A DNA stretch of 44,836 nt. Origin: Nitrosomonadales bacterium (GTDB lineage Bacteria; Pseudomonadota; Gammaproteobacteria; Burkholderiales; Gallionellaceae). Below are positions 31,556-39,755 of the stretch, piece by piece (the stretch's first letter is position 1; the number at the start of each line of letters is the position of its first letter). Made by a program: the position numbers and the translations under genes. The stretch spans positions 1 to 44,836 of the forward strand of contig JAHFQY010000005.1 in assembly GCA_023259065.1 (NCBI GenBank), in the 5' to 3' direction. The notes under the pieces were generated by a model. That model saw only the letters and a list, made by a program, of their open reading frames with translations, searched no databases and was not told the DNA's origin.

Positions 31556-32311
31556 CTAAATGCGCAACATCCCATCCTGGCAAGCGGGCAGCTCATTCAG
31601 CCGGGCCAGCGTGGGCATCAGCGCAAGGCCGGCCCTCTTCTCCAGCAGCAGCGAATTGCGCTGCAACTCGCTCACCGGAATAGTCACGGGCGCACCGCTT
31701 GCGGCGAAGGCGATGGTGTTGCCGCTTTTGCATTTTGGAAACAGTACGGCGCGATTGTCAAAGGCCGTTTCGATATGTGCGAAGCCGCCTTTCACTCCCG
31801 CGCACAAACCGATGAGATTGACCGCCAGCAAGCCCTGCTCGCTCAGCCGCGAGCGGCACGCCTGGTAGAAGGGCAGCGTGTTCAGATCGCCGGGGTGGGC
31901 ATGTTCATTGAATCCATCCACGATGATGAGATCGAAAACATTGCCGCTGCGCAGCATGTATTCGTAACCGTCGGCGATCACGATTTCCAGCCGCGCCGCA
32001 TCGTCTGGCAGCGCAAAATGCTCTCTTGCCACCTCCACCACTCGCGGCTCGATTTCCACCACTGTCAGCTGGGCGCGCGGGCAATTGCGATACAAAAACC
32101 TGCTCAGCGAACCCGCCCCCAGGCCGATCTGCAGGATGTTGCGCGGAAAGCTGCTGTCGTCGCGCATTAGCAAACCCGCCATCATCACCCGCGTGTATTC
32201 CAGCTCCAGATCCCATGGCTGCGCGACGCGCATCGCGCCCTGCACGCATGCCGACTCAAAATGCAGCGTGCGCAAGCCGTCTTTTTCCCTGACTTCGATA
32301 GCAAATTCCAT
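31556..32311 (-). CDS. Spermidine-synthase-like methyltransferase-fold protein
   Basis: A 251-residue protein. The Rossmann core has LQIGLGAGSLSRFL (nucleotide-binding loop), VVEIEPRVVEVAREHF, ADGYEYM and LIIVDGFNE. This is the spermidine-synthase-like family, but the gate and aspartates used for polyamine binding in SpeE cannot all be found, so it may not make spermidine. I chose ATG 32311, where the protein begins MEFAIEVREKDGLRTL. It starts 7 bp after the stop of the exonuclease gene, with which it forms an operon. Confidence 0.82.
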   Translation of the reverse strand: MEFAIEVREKDGLRTLHFESACVQGAMRVAQPWDLELEYTRVMMAGLLMRDDSSFPRNILQIGLGAGSLSRFLYRNCPRAQLTVVEIEPRVVEVAREHFALPDDAARLEIVIADGYEYMLRSGNVFDLIIVDGFNEHAHPGDLNTLPFYQACRSRLSEQGLLAVNLIGLCAGVKGGFAHIETAFDNRAVLFPKCKSGNTIAFAASGAPVTIPVSELQRNSLLLEKRAGLALMPTLARLNELPACQDGMLRI

Positions 32312-32318
32312 GTGCCTG

Positions 32319-32948
32319 CTAGCCTTGATTGGCCGCGCCCATGATGGGCAGCTCTGCGCGCGGGCGATCCAGCGCCAGCACAACCTTGAGCGCCGCCCAG
32401 GCATCGTTGGCGGCGTAGAGCATTTGTTGCGGCGTGAGCTGCTGCTGCGCCCAGTTGGAAGTGGTAACCTTGCGCGACTTGGCAAAGCGCTGCTGAAACA
32501 CCAGCCCCACCGCCGCGCGCACGCCCATCTCCTTGTGGTAGCCATCCATGCGGAACACTGCATTCAAATCCACCACCCCGCCCAGCTTGATACCCAGCTT
32601 GGCGTAGATATGCCCGCTATCCGACTTGAGGCCAAAGCCCACCTTGATAAGCCGCTCCGATTGCAGCAGCTCAAGCAGAAAGGGATGCGCCTCTGCGTGA
32701 TGAATCTGGAACAGGAAGGCCTTGTCGGGCAAGGCAAACTGCACCAGGTGCGGCCCCTCACTCACCTCGCCCACCGCAAACGTGGGCCTGGATTCGGTAT
32801 CAAAACCCACCATGCCCGCCGCCATAATCTCGGCCGTGGCGGCGGCAAACTCCGCATGGTTGGCCGGCACATGGATGCGCTCCAGCGTGAGGCCGACAAA
32901 TGGTTCCAGCAACGCAAGCTCGGCCTTGCTCGGGGTAGTTTTGTTCAT
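32319..32948 (-). CDS. 3'-5' exonuclease domain protein (RNase D-like)
   Basis: A 209-residue DEDDy exonuclease. ExoI: GFDTES; ExoII: KVGFGLKSD; ExoIII: YAANDAWAAL with the Tyr of the DEDDy class. There is no HRDC domain, so it is a minimal single-domain member. It probably degrades RNA or single-stranded DNA 3' to 5'. The following gene (spermidine-synthase-like) is 7 bp away. ATG 32948 has no strong ribosome-binding site. Confidence 0.87.
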   Translation of the reverse strand: MNKTTPSKAELALLEPFVGLTLERIHVPANHAEFAAATAEIMAAGMVGFDTESRPTFAVGEVSEGPHLVQFALPDKAFLFQIHHAEAHPFLLELLQSERLIKVGFGLKSDSGHIYAKLGIKLGGVVDLNAVFRMDGYHKEMGVRAAVGLVFQQRFAKSRKVTTSNWAQQQLTPQQMLYAANDAWAALKVVLALDRPRAELPIMGAANQG

Positions 32949-33199
32949 AAAAGGGGATGAGCTGATATTTGAATGGTGAAAGCGCTGTGGCGTAATTCAG
33001 CGCAAACGAGATAGTAAATCCAAAGAGCCGTTTGGGCTAACCCTGTCAGCTTTCACCGCAACACCATGATTCACTAAAATTATGTTTTGTAATGATTTTT
33101 ATAGAATATAGTCTATCCATGGTTTTCACGTCAACCTCATTTGAGCCTGCTGCGTTAATGCAACCGTAATACCAATAACAATGAGGTATGGAGGAACAA

Positions 33200-33484
33200 A
33201 TGGGTAGCTTGAACACGGAATCTTTTGAAGAATTTCTGGAATCGCTTAAACAGGCCGGAATCGATATCGCCAATGAAAGTGCAGTTCGCGAGCGCTTGGG
33301 TGAAGTGCGCTGCTGGCGTGACGCCTTTGGCACCATCGCACGCTGCAGCGACCGCCTTGGCATCGCATTCAAAAGCAGAAATGGCAAAATAAACCAGGCG
33401 CAAATCCATAGCGCCTTCGCGGCATACCAGTTATCGGAAAAAACCGAGGCGTTATTTGCGGCAAACCTTAAGGCACATCTCTGA
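33200..33484 (+). CDS. Small hypothetical protein
   Basis: A 94-residue, helix-rich protein beginning MGSLNTESFEEFLESLKQAG. The ribosome-binding site GGAGG, 5 bp before ATG 33200, supports this start. An opposite-strand frame of 184 codons over the same stretch has no ribosome-binding site and biased composition, so this one is preferred. I do not recognise a family. The 250-bp gap upstream holds no other gene. Confidence 0.6.
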   Translation: MGSLNTESFEEFLESLKQAGIDIANESAVRERLGEVRCWRDAFGTIARCSDRLGIAFKSRNGKINQAQIHSAFAAYQLSEKTEALFAANLKAHL

Positions 33485-33612
33485 ATCAGTCCAATCGGGA
33501 ACAGCCCAAGTTTCCGCCATCCCCCTACTTTTCCACCATCCACTCCACCGTCCACAACTGCAAGCCCGTGGCCTGCGCAACGAGGATACGGTCGAGGCAT
33601 CCCTTTAATTGC

Positions 33613-34554
33613 TCAATTTTGATGGCGACACTGTTGCGGCAAATAGCTGTCCTGAATTTGCTCGCTCATGCAGCGCCAATTGAGTTGCCCGGACACATCC
33701 AGCGAAGGCTCCAGCGTAAATGACTTTCCGCCGACGACAGCACCCTCCATCGTCACCGTCACAGCGCCATTGCGCGGACTCATGCCGATATCCCTGACAT
33801 AACTCGGTATCGGCTCTGCAAAGCCTGCTTCACTCAGGCTGGTTGGAACCGCCTGATGGCTCGTGTAAAAATCGCTGACCTTGCTCGCAGCAGACTGGCC
33901 CAGCGCATAGGCCAGCGTCGTGCGGGACTTGGCGGAGTAACCCTGGTAGGCCGGAATGGCAATGGCGGCAACAACACCCAACAGCACAACAGAAACGAGC
34001 ACAACCACGCCCATCAGCACAACATTGATGGTTCCACCCTTGCCGGCAAGCTCGCCCAACTGCTGCTGCACATCCCCCGATGACGCGGTTGCCGTGGCGA
34101 TCAGCTTCTTGCAATGCTGGTAATAAACGGCGTTGGCAAACACAGGCGGCAGAAACACCATGCCAAGCGCGAACAAAATATAAATCAGACTGACGATGAA
34201 GGAGCTGCCAATCACGCCCATCAGCCCCACCAACAGCAAGAACGCCGCCAGGTAAATCAGGGTGGCAGGCCACATCTTCCGGTAAAGCAGCCAAAAGAAA
34301 TTGGCCAATAATGCGGGCCAGTGCCATGTGGCGCTCACCGCCTCATCGCGATCAAAACGCGCAAACATGTCCAGATAGTAATCCTGATTCTGCGGCCCCA
34401 GAATCGCCTTGTAATACTCGGTCGCCTTGGCTGTTGCGTCAGCACTTGCCTGGACATTCTGGAAGTTGCCGGGAAGATGCGGCATCACCTCGCCGCAGCT
34501 TGAACACACGGTTGCATTTGCCTGATTCAAGGTCTTGCACTTAGGACAAAACAT
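33613..34554 (-). CDS. Zinc-ribbon, DUF2628-like and pilin-like fusion protein
   Basis: A 313-residue protein. Residues 1-20 form a zinc ribbon (Cys3, Cys6, Cys17, Cys20). TWHWPALLANFFWLLYRKMW (about 76-95) starts a DUF2628-like membrane part with two or three helices (to about 140). At about 178-203 a further helix ends in VVAAIAIPAYQGY, very like the end of a type IV pilin N-terminal helix, and a pilin-like globular domain follows to the end, with a Cys pair. There is no prepilin leader or G/FTLIE cleavage site, so it is not processed as a pilin. The globular domain should lie on the periplasmic side. The function is unknown. It is convergent with the small gene at 33200. Confidence 0.75.
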   Translation of the reverse strand: MFCPKCKTLNQANATVCSSCGEVMPHLPGNFQNVQASADATAKATEYYKAILGPQNQDYYLDMFARFDRDEAVSATWHWPALLANFFWLLYRKMWPATLIYLAAFLLLVGLMGVIGSSFIVSLIYILFALGMVFLPPVFANAVYYQHCKKLIATATASSGDVQQQLGELAGKGGTINVVLMGVVVLVSVVLLGVVAAIAIPAYQGYSAKSRTTLAYALGQSAASKVSDFYTSHQAVPTSLSEAGFAEPIPSYVRDIGMSPRNGAVTVTMEGAVVGGKSFTLEPSLDVSGQLNWRCMSEQIQDSYLPQQCRHQN

Positions 34555-34612
34555 GTTTCTCCCTGATTGGTGATTAGCAGCTGTGATTAATGCCGCCCCT
34601 TTAATTAATTCG

Positions 34613-34650
34613 CGTAGGTCGGGTTAGCGGTTCATCGCGTAACCCGACAT
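34613..34650. repeat. REP-like palindrome, single unit
   Basis: GTCGGGTTA (34618-34626) pairs with TAACCCGAC (34640-34648) around a gcgg...cgcg centre, and gtag precedes it. It matches one arm of the double element at 7335-7422. Confidence 0.8.
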
Positions 34651-34665
34651 TGATACTACCACTCA

Positions 34666-34779
34666 TTATTCTTGCTTGGCAGAAACAGCAGAATCTGAAG
34701 ACCGAAGCACAACAAACTTCGTGCCAGTTTGTTCTGCCAATTGACGCGCCTTTTCAGCCGCGCGCAGATCGCCCCCCAT
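34666..34779 (-). pseudogene. Remnant of a DUF2442-gene 3' end
   Basis: A 37-residue frame contains LRAAEKARQLAEQTGT followed by KFVV. This is nearly identical to the C-terminus of the DUF2442 protein encoded at 38568-38999 (LRAAEKARQLAEQTGTRFVV). The DUF2442 domain itself is absent. It follows the rsgA end closely. An ATG at 34779 exists but has no ribosome-binding site, so I regard it as a decayed fragment. Confidence 0.65.
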
Positions 34780-34794
34780 TGATTCGTATTTCCA

Positions 34795-35847
34795 TCACTT
34801 GCGCCTGCCCTTCAGCACTGACTTCACCATCTTGCCGAACGCCTTGTCCTTCTTGCGCTTGTCCAGGTACGACATCTCGTTGAACGCTGACTCCGCCTTG
34901 AGCTTCAGGTAGCCCTGATAATGCTCCGCGTTCAGCTCGCCGTTCTCGATGGCCTTGCGGATGGCGCAGCCCGGCTCGCCGGTATGACTGCAATCGGCGA
35001 AGCGGCATTGCGCGGCGAGCGTGGCGATGTCGGTGAAGCTGTCGTCCAGCCCTTCGTCCGCATTCATGATTCCCAGCTCGCGCATGCCCGGCATGTCGAT
35101 CAGCAGCGCGCCGTTGGCAAGCAGAATCAGGTGGCGGCGCGTGGTGGTATGGCGGCCCTCGCCGGTGTGGCTTACGGCGCCGGTCGCAAGCTCCCCCTGG
35201 CCCAGCAGCTGATTGATCAGCGTGGTCTTGCCCACGCCGGAAGAACCGAGCAGGCAATAGGTCTTGCCCGGCGCCATGATCTTCTGCACCTGCGCCACTC
35301 CCTCACCCGTCACGTTACTCAAAGGCACGATGCGTGCGGTGATGCCCGCTGCGCGGATGGCGGAGAGCATGCGCTCCAGCTCTTCCACACTTACCAGATC
35401 CGTCTTCGTCAGCAGCAGCACCGGCTCGATCTGCCCCTCGTTCACCATCACCAGGTAGCGCTCCAGCCGGCGCACGTTGAAATCGAAATGGCAGGACTGC
35501 ACGATGAACGCCACATCGATGTTTGCCGCGATCATCTGGAAATCGATGTTCTTGCCGGGGGACTTGCGCCGCAGAAAGGAACGCCGGGGCACCAGATCAT
35601 GGATGCTCGCATGCGACCCTGCATCGTGATACTGCACGCACACCCAGTCACCCACGCAGGGCATATCCATGGCAGAGGCAGCCGCATGCAGGAACCTCCC
35701 GGTCAACTCGGCCGGCACCTCGCCCTGCTCATTGCGCACCACATAACGGCCGCGATCCACCGCCGTCACGCGGGCCAGGCGCAGGCCTGCGGCACAGCTT
35801 GCCTGCTGAGCCAGCGCATCATCCAGACCGAGTTCGCTCAACTCCAT
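34795..35847 (-). CDS. rsgA: Ribosome small-subunit-dependent GTPase A
   Basis: A 350-residue circularly permuted GTPase. An N-terminal OB fold (about 15-100) includes GRYVVRNEQGEV and GDWVCV. G4 is TKTDLV, G1 is GSSGVGKTTLINQL and G3 is DMPGMRELG. The C-terminal zinc site is CRFADCSHTGEPGCAI (Cys, Cys, His, Cys). RsgA tests the decoding centre during late 30S maturation. AAGG lies 9 bp before ATG 35847. The length is normal. Confidence 0.94.
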   Translation of the reverse strand: MELSELGLDDALAQQASCAAGLRLARVTAVDRGRYVVRNEQGEVPAELTGRFLHAAASAMDMPCVGDWVCVQYHDAGSHASIHDLVPRRSFLRRKSPGKNIDFQMIAANIDVAFIVQSCHFDFNVRRLERYLVMVNEGQIEPVLLLTKTDLVSVEELERMLSAIRAAGITARIVPLSNVTGEGVAQVQKIMAPGKTYCLLGSSGVGKTTLINQLLGQGELATGAVSHTGEGRHTTTRRHLILLANGALLIDMPGMRELGIMNADEGLDDSFTDIATLAAQCRFADCSHTGEPGCAIRKAIENGELNAEHYQGYLKLKAESAFNEMSYLDKRKKDKAFGKMVKSVLKGRRK

Positions 35848-35908
35848 GGTGAGGCTGCCTTGTGTGGTTCAGAAAGAAACATCGTCCTGACGGGCGATAT
35901 GAAGAAAA

Positions 35909-36607
35909 CTATTGCGATACGAACACCAGTCCACGCGCCTTGTTGCTGGTGGTATCCAGCGTGTCTATCGCCCGGCGCAAGGTATGGATAGTGACCCACT
36001 CCGGCGCGTACATATATTTCGATACATCGAGAATCAGCACACGATCCGATTGCGCATCATAGGCCGCCAGCACCGACCAGTGCCCGCCGCCTGCCTGCCC
36101 CAGCGACTCGCGCAAGAAGTTCACCAGCACAAACTGCCCATCTTCACCCATCGCCTTCTGCACCAGCGTACGCAGTGCAGCCTCATCGACGCTATCGCCC
36201 GCAACCGTCGTTGCCTTGACCCCAAGCCGCGTCAGCGTCTTCACCATCTCATCGCGGGTCATGCCCTGATTACGCACCGTCTGCGGGCCGATGACCTTCA
36301 CCACCTCAGGCGTAAAGAAATTTCTTTGCGTGAAATAGGCATGCGGCGCATAGATGGGATCGACCGGTTTCTTGATAGGCATCGCATTCAGCACCGTCAC
36401 CGCGCTGGCCACACCGCAATAGCTCTGGTTCTCCTGATTCGTAAACCAGGGAATGAGCTGCCAGTAATCTTCATCGGGCGTTATCCTGGCACGCAAGGCC
36501 TTGCCCGCATCCGAGTTCCAGTAGATCACCTCGGGCTCTGCCGCAGAGACAGTGAGCGGAAGTGCAGCAAGCAGCACGAGAAAGAGAGAGGGGATAGAAA
36601 TTTTCAT
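35909..36607 (-). CDS. Secreted phytochelatin-synthase-like cysteine peptidase
   Basis: A 232-residue protein. A signal peptide (to about 22, LTVSAAEP) is followed by a phytochelatin-synthase (C83) domain. The catalytic Cys64 lies in QSYCGVASAVTVLNA, His176 in GGGHWSVLAAY and Asp194 in LILDVSKY. The half-size length matches bacterial PCS-like proteins, which hydrolyse glutathione to gamma-Glu-Cys rather than build phytochelatins (established for NsPCS-type enzymes). Periplasmic location is inferred from the signal. It is monocistronic; no metal-resistance gene is adjacent. Confidence 0.87.
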   Translation of the reverse strand: MKISIPSLFLVLLAALPLTVSAAEPEVIYWNSDAGKALRARITPDEDYWQLIPWFTNQENQSYCGVASAVTVLNAMPIKKPVDPIYAPHAYFTQRNFFTPEVVKVIGPQTVRNQGMTRDEMVKTLTRLGVKATTVAGDSVDEAALRTLVQKAMGEDGQFVLVNFLRESLGQAGGGHWSVLAAYDAQSDRVLILDVSKYMYAPEWVTIHTLRRAIDTLDTTSNKARGLVFVSQ

Positions 36608-36764
36608 TCTGGCACTTTATCAAACTATTGCGATGCTGACCCTTTTGATTATTAATATCTGCTCTAATGGCGTCTGGCCACATGGATAGGCTGCGGCAGA
36701 TGAAGCGAATTTGCACGGGGCGGACGCCCCTCCCGAATGAAATACAGAAAGGCAGTGACAAACC

Positions 36765-37424
36765 ATGACTGAATCCGATTGGCGCAACCTCGTGTTGCTG
36801 GCAATCTGCTGGATAGCCTACTTCGCCATGCACTCCACATTGGCATCGCTGGCGGTCAAGCGCCGGGTTGCCGCAGCCTGGCCGCAGCTGATGCCATATT
36901 ACCGGCTGGCGTTCAACATCCTGGCATCGCTGCTGATCCTGCCTATCCTGTGGCTCACCTACCACGCGCCGGGGCCCGTGTTGTGGCGATGGCAGGGCAT
37001 CGCCGCGTGGCTGGCCAACGGGCTGGCGCTGGCCGCGCTGCTTGGCTTCTGGATCAGCCTCAAGAGCTACGACATGCAGGAATTCCTTGGCCTGCGCCAG
37101 TTGCAGCTCCACGTGCGCAAGGTCGAAGATCAGGAACACTTTCATCTTTCCCCGTTCCACCGCCACGTGCGTCACCCGTGGTATTTCTTCGGCCTGGTGC
37201 TGGTGTGGACGCGCGACATGAACGCCACGACGCTGTTGTCCGGCGTGTTCATCACACTTTATTTTGTGATCGGGTCGCGCATGGAAGAGAAGAAACTGTT
37301 GGTCTATCACGGCGACACTTACCGCCGCTATATGGCGCGCGTTCCCGGCCTGCTACCGCTGCAGTGGAAATCGCTCACTGCGGAAGAGGCCAGGGCACTG
37401 CTGGAACAACAGAACGACGACTAG
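36765..37424 (+). CDS. Isoprenylcysteine-methyltransferase-like membrane protein (NnrU/ICMT group)
   Basis: A 219-residue integral membrane protein with about five hydrophobic helices. The cofactor-binding C-terminal region is HRHVRHPWYFFGLVLVW, then EEKKLLVYHGDTYRRYM and VPGLLP, typical of the ICMT superfamily (R-H-P-x-Y, E-E-x-x-L, Y-x-x-Y). This group includes NnrU and methanethiol S-methyltransferase MddA; the choice between them cannot be made here. In the gap before it there is a small palindrome, GGGGCG/CGCCCC (36717-36730). No strong ribosome-binding site is seen. Confidence 0.8.
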   Translation: MTESDWRNLVLLAICWIAYFAMHSTLASLAVKRRVAAAWPQLMPYYRLAFNILASLLILPILWLTYHAPGPVLWRWQGIAAWLANGLALAALLGFWISLKSYDMQEFLGLRQLQLHVRKVEDQEHFHLSPFHRHVRHPWYFFGLVLVWTRDMNATTLLSGVFITLYFVIGSRMEEKKLLVYHGDTYRRYMARVPGLLPLQWKSLTAEEARALLEQQNDD

Positions 37425-37506
37425 ACTTGAGCACTTTCGAGAAACCGGGGCGGCCCCAAATTATTTCTTCAGCCCCCTTTAGTTCACGCATGACGGGAGT
37501 TTGACT

Positions 37507-38457
37507 TTAGCTTTTGGCAGAAACTGTCTTCTGACAGTCCATACAAAAGACATTACCCCCAAACCTTGACTTATTGGACCAGCAAAACTTGGCGACGGCA
37601 TAGCTGACTGTCGCCCCGCAAGAAACGCAAATGAGCTTGGATTTTTTTTCGCTCTCAACTTGTGCGGCCGGAGCTGGCTCTTCAGTTTTAACAACTGTCG
37701 CAGCCTTTTCCATCGCTACAGGATATTCAGCAGATATGCCAAATTTTGCAGCCCAATCAAACGTGATCGGTTTATGCATCACTACAAGCCTGTGCGCAAA
37801 ATCCGCCAAGGTATCCTGCCCGATGAGCCTTGCCATATTCAAAGGATTATTATCCTCTTCCAAATCGCGTTCGATCCGACTTCTGATCTGATCATTCTTG
37901 ATGACACAGTCAAGATCATCAAGCTTCGTCTTGGGTCTCGAAATACGCGCCTTTTTTGACACAAGCACAAGACCGATAAGCGATGGTGTAATATTGAAGC
38001 CCAGGCGCTTTGGCGGAGCAACCATTCCGGACTTGAAAACAGATTCCAGTACCAGGATATGGCGATTATTTTGTTCAAGCGGAGAAGGCACACCGTATGG
38101 TTTGCCACCATAGAAAGCAGAGAACTCCCCGTAATCGTTGATGGCCACCCCCTCCCCGAATCGCTTGCTCTCGCATACGTATATCTCCATGAAGCGATTC
38201 AGCATGAGATGATCGATTTGTGCAACGCGCCCTTCGCATTCGATCCGCAAGTCATGGATCAACATCCAATTCTTCGATGCACCAAAATGGAATTCCATTT
38301 CATATGCTGCCTCGGCCTCCCCTTTCATGCCGGATTGTATGTATCGAATCTCCTGCTCGATGCTCTTGCGTACCTCTGGCGAAACATCCGACCTGGCTGC
38401 CAAGTCCTTTAAACATTCAATGTCACCGGCCTTATCATCTGGCTGCTTTATTATCAT
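37507..38457 (-). CDS. NERD-domain (nuclease-related) protein with C-terminal zinc finger
   Basis: A 316-residue protein. A NERD domain covers about 45-170: GMKGEAEAAY, then GRVAQIDHLMLNRFMEIYVCESKRF, which supplies the Asp and the E-x-K of the PD-(D/E)xK fold (Q-I-D, then C-E-S-K). The C-terminus has CVSCGATV and CMDCQ with a middle Cys, a zinc-ribbon-like set of cysteines. It is probably a cytoplasmic nuclease. Its position next to restriction-modification genes suggests defence, but NERD proteins also occur alone. No strong ribosome-binding site precedes ATG 38457. Confidence 0.82.
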   Translation of the reverse strand: MIIKQPDDKAGDIECLKDLAARSDVSPEVRKSIEQEIRYIQSGMKGEAEAAYEMEFHFGASKNWMLIHDLRIECEGRVAQIDHLMLNRFMEIYVCESKRFGEGVAINDYGEFSAFYGGKPYGVPSPLEQNNRHILVLESVFKSGMVAPPKRLGFNITPSLIGLVLVSKKARISRPKTKLDDLDCVIKNDQIRSRIERDLEEDNNPLNMARLIGQDTLADFAHRLVVMHKPITFDWAAKFGISAEYPVAMEKAATVVKTEEPAPAAQVESEKKSKLICVSCGATVSYAVAKFCWSNKSRFGGNVFCMDCQKTVSAKS

Positions 38458-38567
38458 GGCTGATATCGATTCAGTATGCGGTTTGGCTTCATTTCAAAAC
38501 AATTCGACTCCGGCACCTTACCTAGTGCAGTCGGCCCCTGATTACATTTGATTGAAATCTACTTGAG

Positions 38568-38999
38568 TTATTTCTGTTTGGCAGCAGATTTCCGCACAAC
38601 AAATCGTGTACCAGTTTGTTCAGCCAGTTGGCGTGCCTTCTCTGCCGCACGCAGCAATGCTTGCGGGGCTTTTTGCAAATCAGAATCCTTCAATTTGGAA
38701 ACAGGGGCTTTCATAACTTCAGGCCGAGTGCTCAAGCGAGGAATCGGCATCAATCTGTTTTGGTACAGATCGGCAATGGGAAAGCACAGACCAAAATCGC
38801 CCCACACCAATTCGCCATACTCGACGCGAAATGCTGCAAAACGCACAGACTCAAGATAAGCACGGATATCAGGGTGGCGGGAAGAAGAAAGGAATGGTTT
38901 GAAATCCACAGTCTGCGCAGTACCGTCATCGAAAGACAAGCGCAACGTGAAATCGCCCACCTGCTCCGCAGACTTGATGTTGATAGTTGCTGGAATCAT
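38568..38999 (-). CDS. DUF2442 family protein in the restriction-modification operon
   Basis: A 143-residue protein. DUF2442 covers about 10-85: the DYTLRLSFDDGTAQTVDFKPFL-type pattern appears as LRLSFDDGTAQTVDFKPFL, then FAAFRVEYGELVWGDFG. The C-terminal extension is Lys/Ala-rich. DUF2442 often pairs with DUF4160 in putative toxin-antitoxin loci, but here no DUF4160 gene is present; it follows the PaeR7I-like endonuclease gene by 15 bp. GGAG lies 5 bp before ATG 38999. A partial copy of its 3' end is at 34666-34779. Confidence 0.8.
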   Translation of the reverse strand: MIPATINIKSAEQVGDFTLRLSFDDGTAQTVDFKPFLSSSRHPDIRAYLESVRFAAFRVEYGELVWGDFGLCFPIADLYQNRLMPIPRLSTRPEVMKAPVSKLKDSDLQKAPQALLRAAEKARQLAEQTGTRFVVRKSAAKQK

Positions 39000-39014
39000 T
39001 TCAGCTCCTCAAAG

Positions 39015-39755
39015 TCACCCAAGCCGACTGGCTTGGGCCGCTACATGTCCCGCCAGCGAAGTGACAAAGGTCTTCAGGCTGGTCATAGCCGAAAGGTCGG
39101 CATAGCCACCATTCTTGATGGCGTCTCGCGGCGAAGCGATCACAGCAGCTGAAGAATACAACTGTTCCTGCACCAGACGCTGGCACAGCACGTCGTAGCG
39201 CTTAAGGTATGAAGCATTCTGAAACTCTGTCGAAACCGGAAAGTGCGGAGACTTGTCCTTGACCGGCGAGCGGGACTTCGGCGCATCTTCGACCAGCATC
39301 AGCCACCCTGCAAACGGGCGAGGCTGTTTGCCGAAAGCGCCCTCACGGTAGGCCGTCCAGAAATCGTGCGCGGTGCCGATAGATTCTTCGGCCCGATTGT
39401 TGAAGTTGTTGCCGAAAGAGGGGCCGACATGGCTTTTCAACTCGATGGCCGCGATCAATTCGCCTTGATGGATGACCAACAAATCCCAAAGCTTGGTCGG
39501 GCGAAAATATCCCGGCAACGTCAACACTGCACGCTCCAGATGTATCTCGGCATGCGCCAGGCCATTGGCGCGGACAATGTCCGTAACAAGGGAAACGAAG
39601 CCGTCCATGTTCTTGCCACTGGTCACGCTGGCACGCTCGCCCTGATCGCTCTTGCCTGATGCAGCCTGCTTCTTGCTTGCGTCATAGCGGCTCTTCCAGA
39701 ATTTCCGGACGGCCTTGCGCGCCTTGTCTTCGTACTGCACCAAGTCGAGTGCCAT
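39015..39755 (-). CDS. PaeR7I/XhoI-like type II restriction endonuclease
   Basis: A 246-residue protein. The nuclease core is [22 protein letters not shown]: Asp91 and E-L-K (105-107) fit the PD-(D/E)xK fold, and [17 protein letters not shown] is highly characteristic for the PaeR7I/XhoI group, which recognises CTCGAG. Length (246 residues) is the same as for PaeR7I. The start ATG 39755 abuts the stop of the methyltransferase gene, with GGAGA over the end of that gene. The operon order is methyltransferase, endonuclease, DUF2442. Confidence 0.9.
   Translation of the reverse strand: MALDLVQYEDKARKAVRKFWKSRYDASKKQAASGKSDQGERASVTSGKNMDGFVSLVTDIVRANGLAHAEIHLERAVLTLPGYFRPTKLWDLLVIHQGELIAAIELKSHVGPSFGNNFNNRAEESIGTAHDFWTAYREGAFGKQPRPFAGWLMLVEDAPKSRSPVKDKSPHFPVSTEFQNASYLKRYDVLCQRLVQEQLYSSAAVIASPRDAIKNGGYADLSAMTSLKTFVTSLAGHVAAQASRLG

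Noticed and set aside
33046..33600. A 184-codon minus-strand frame over the small gene at 33200
   Set aside because: No ribosome-binding site and no family motif, while the plus-strand frame has GGAGG at ideal spacing.
36664..36846. A 60-codon minus-strand frame before the ICMT-like gene
   Set aside because: It overlaps the ICMT-like gene and contains a palindrome; there is no ribosome-binding site.
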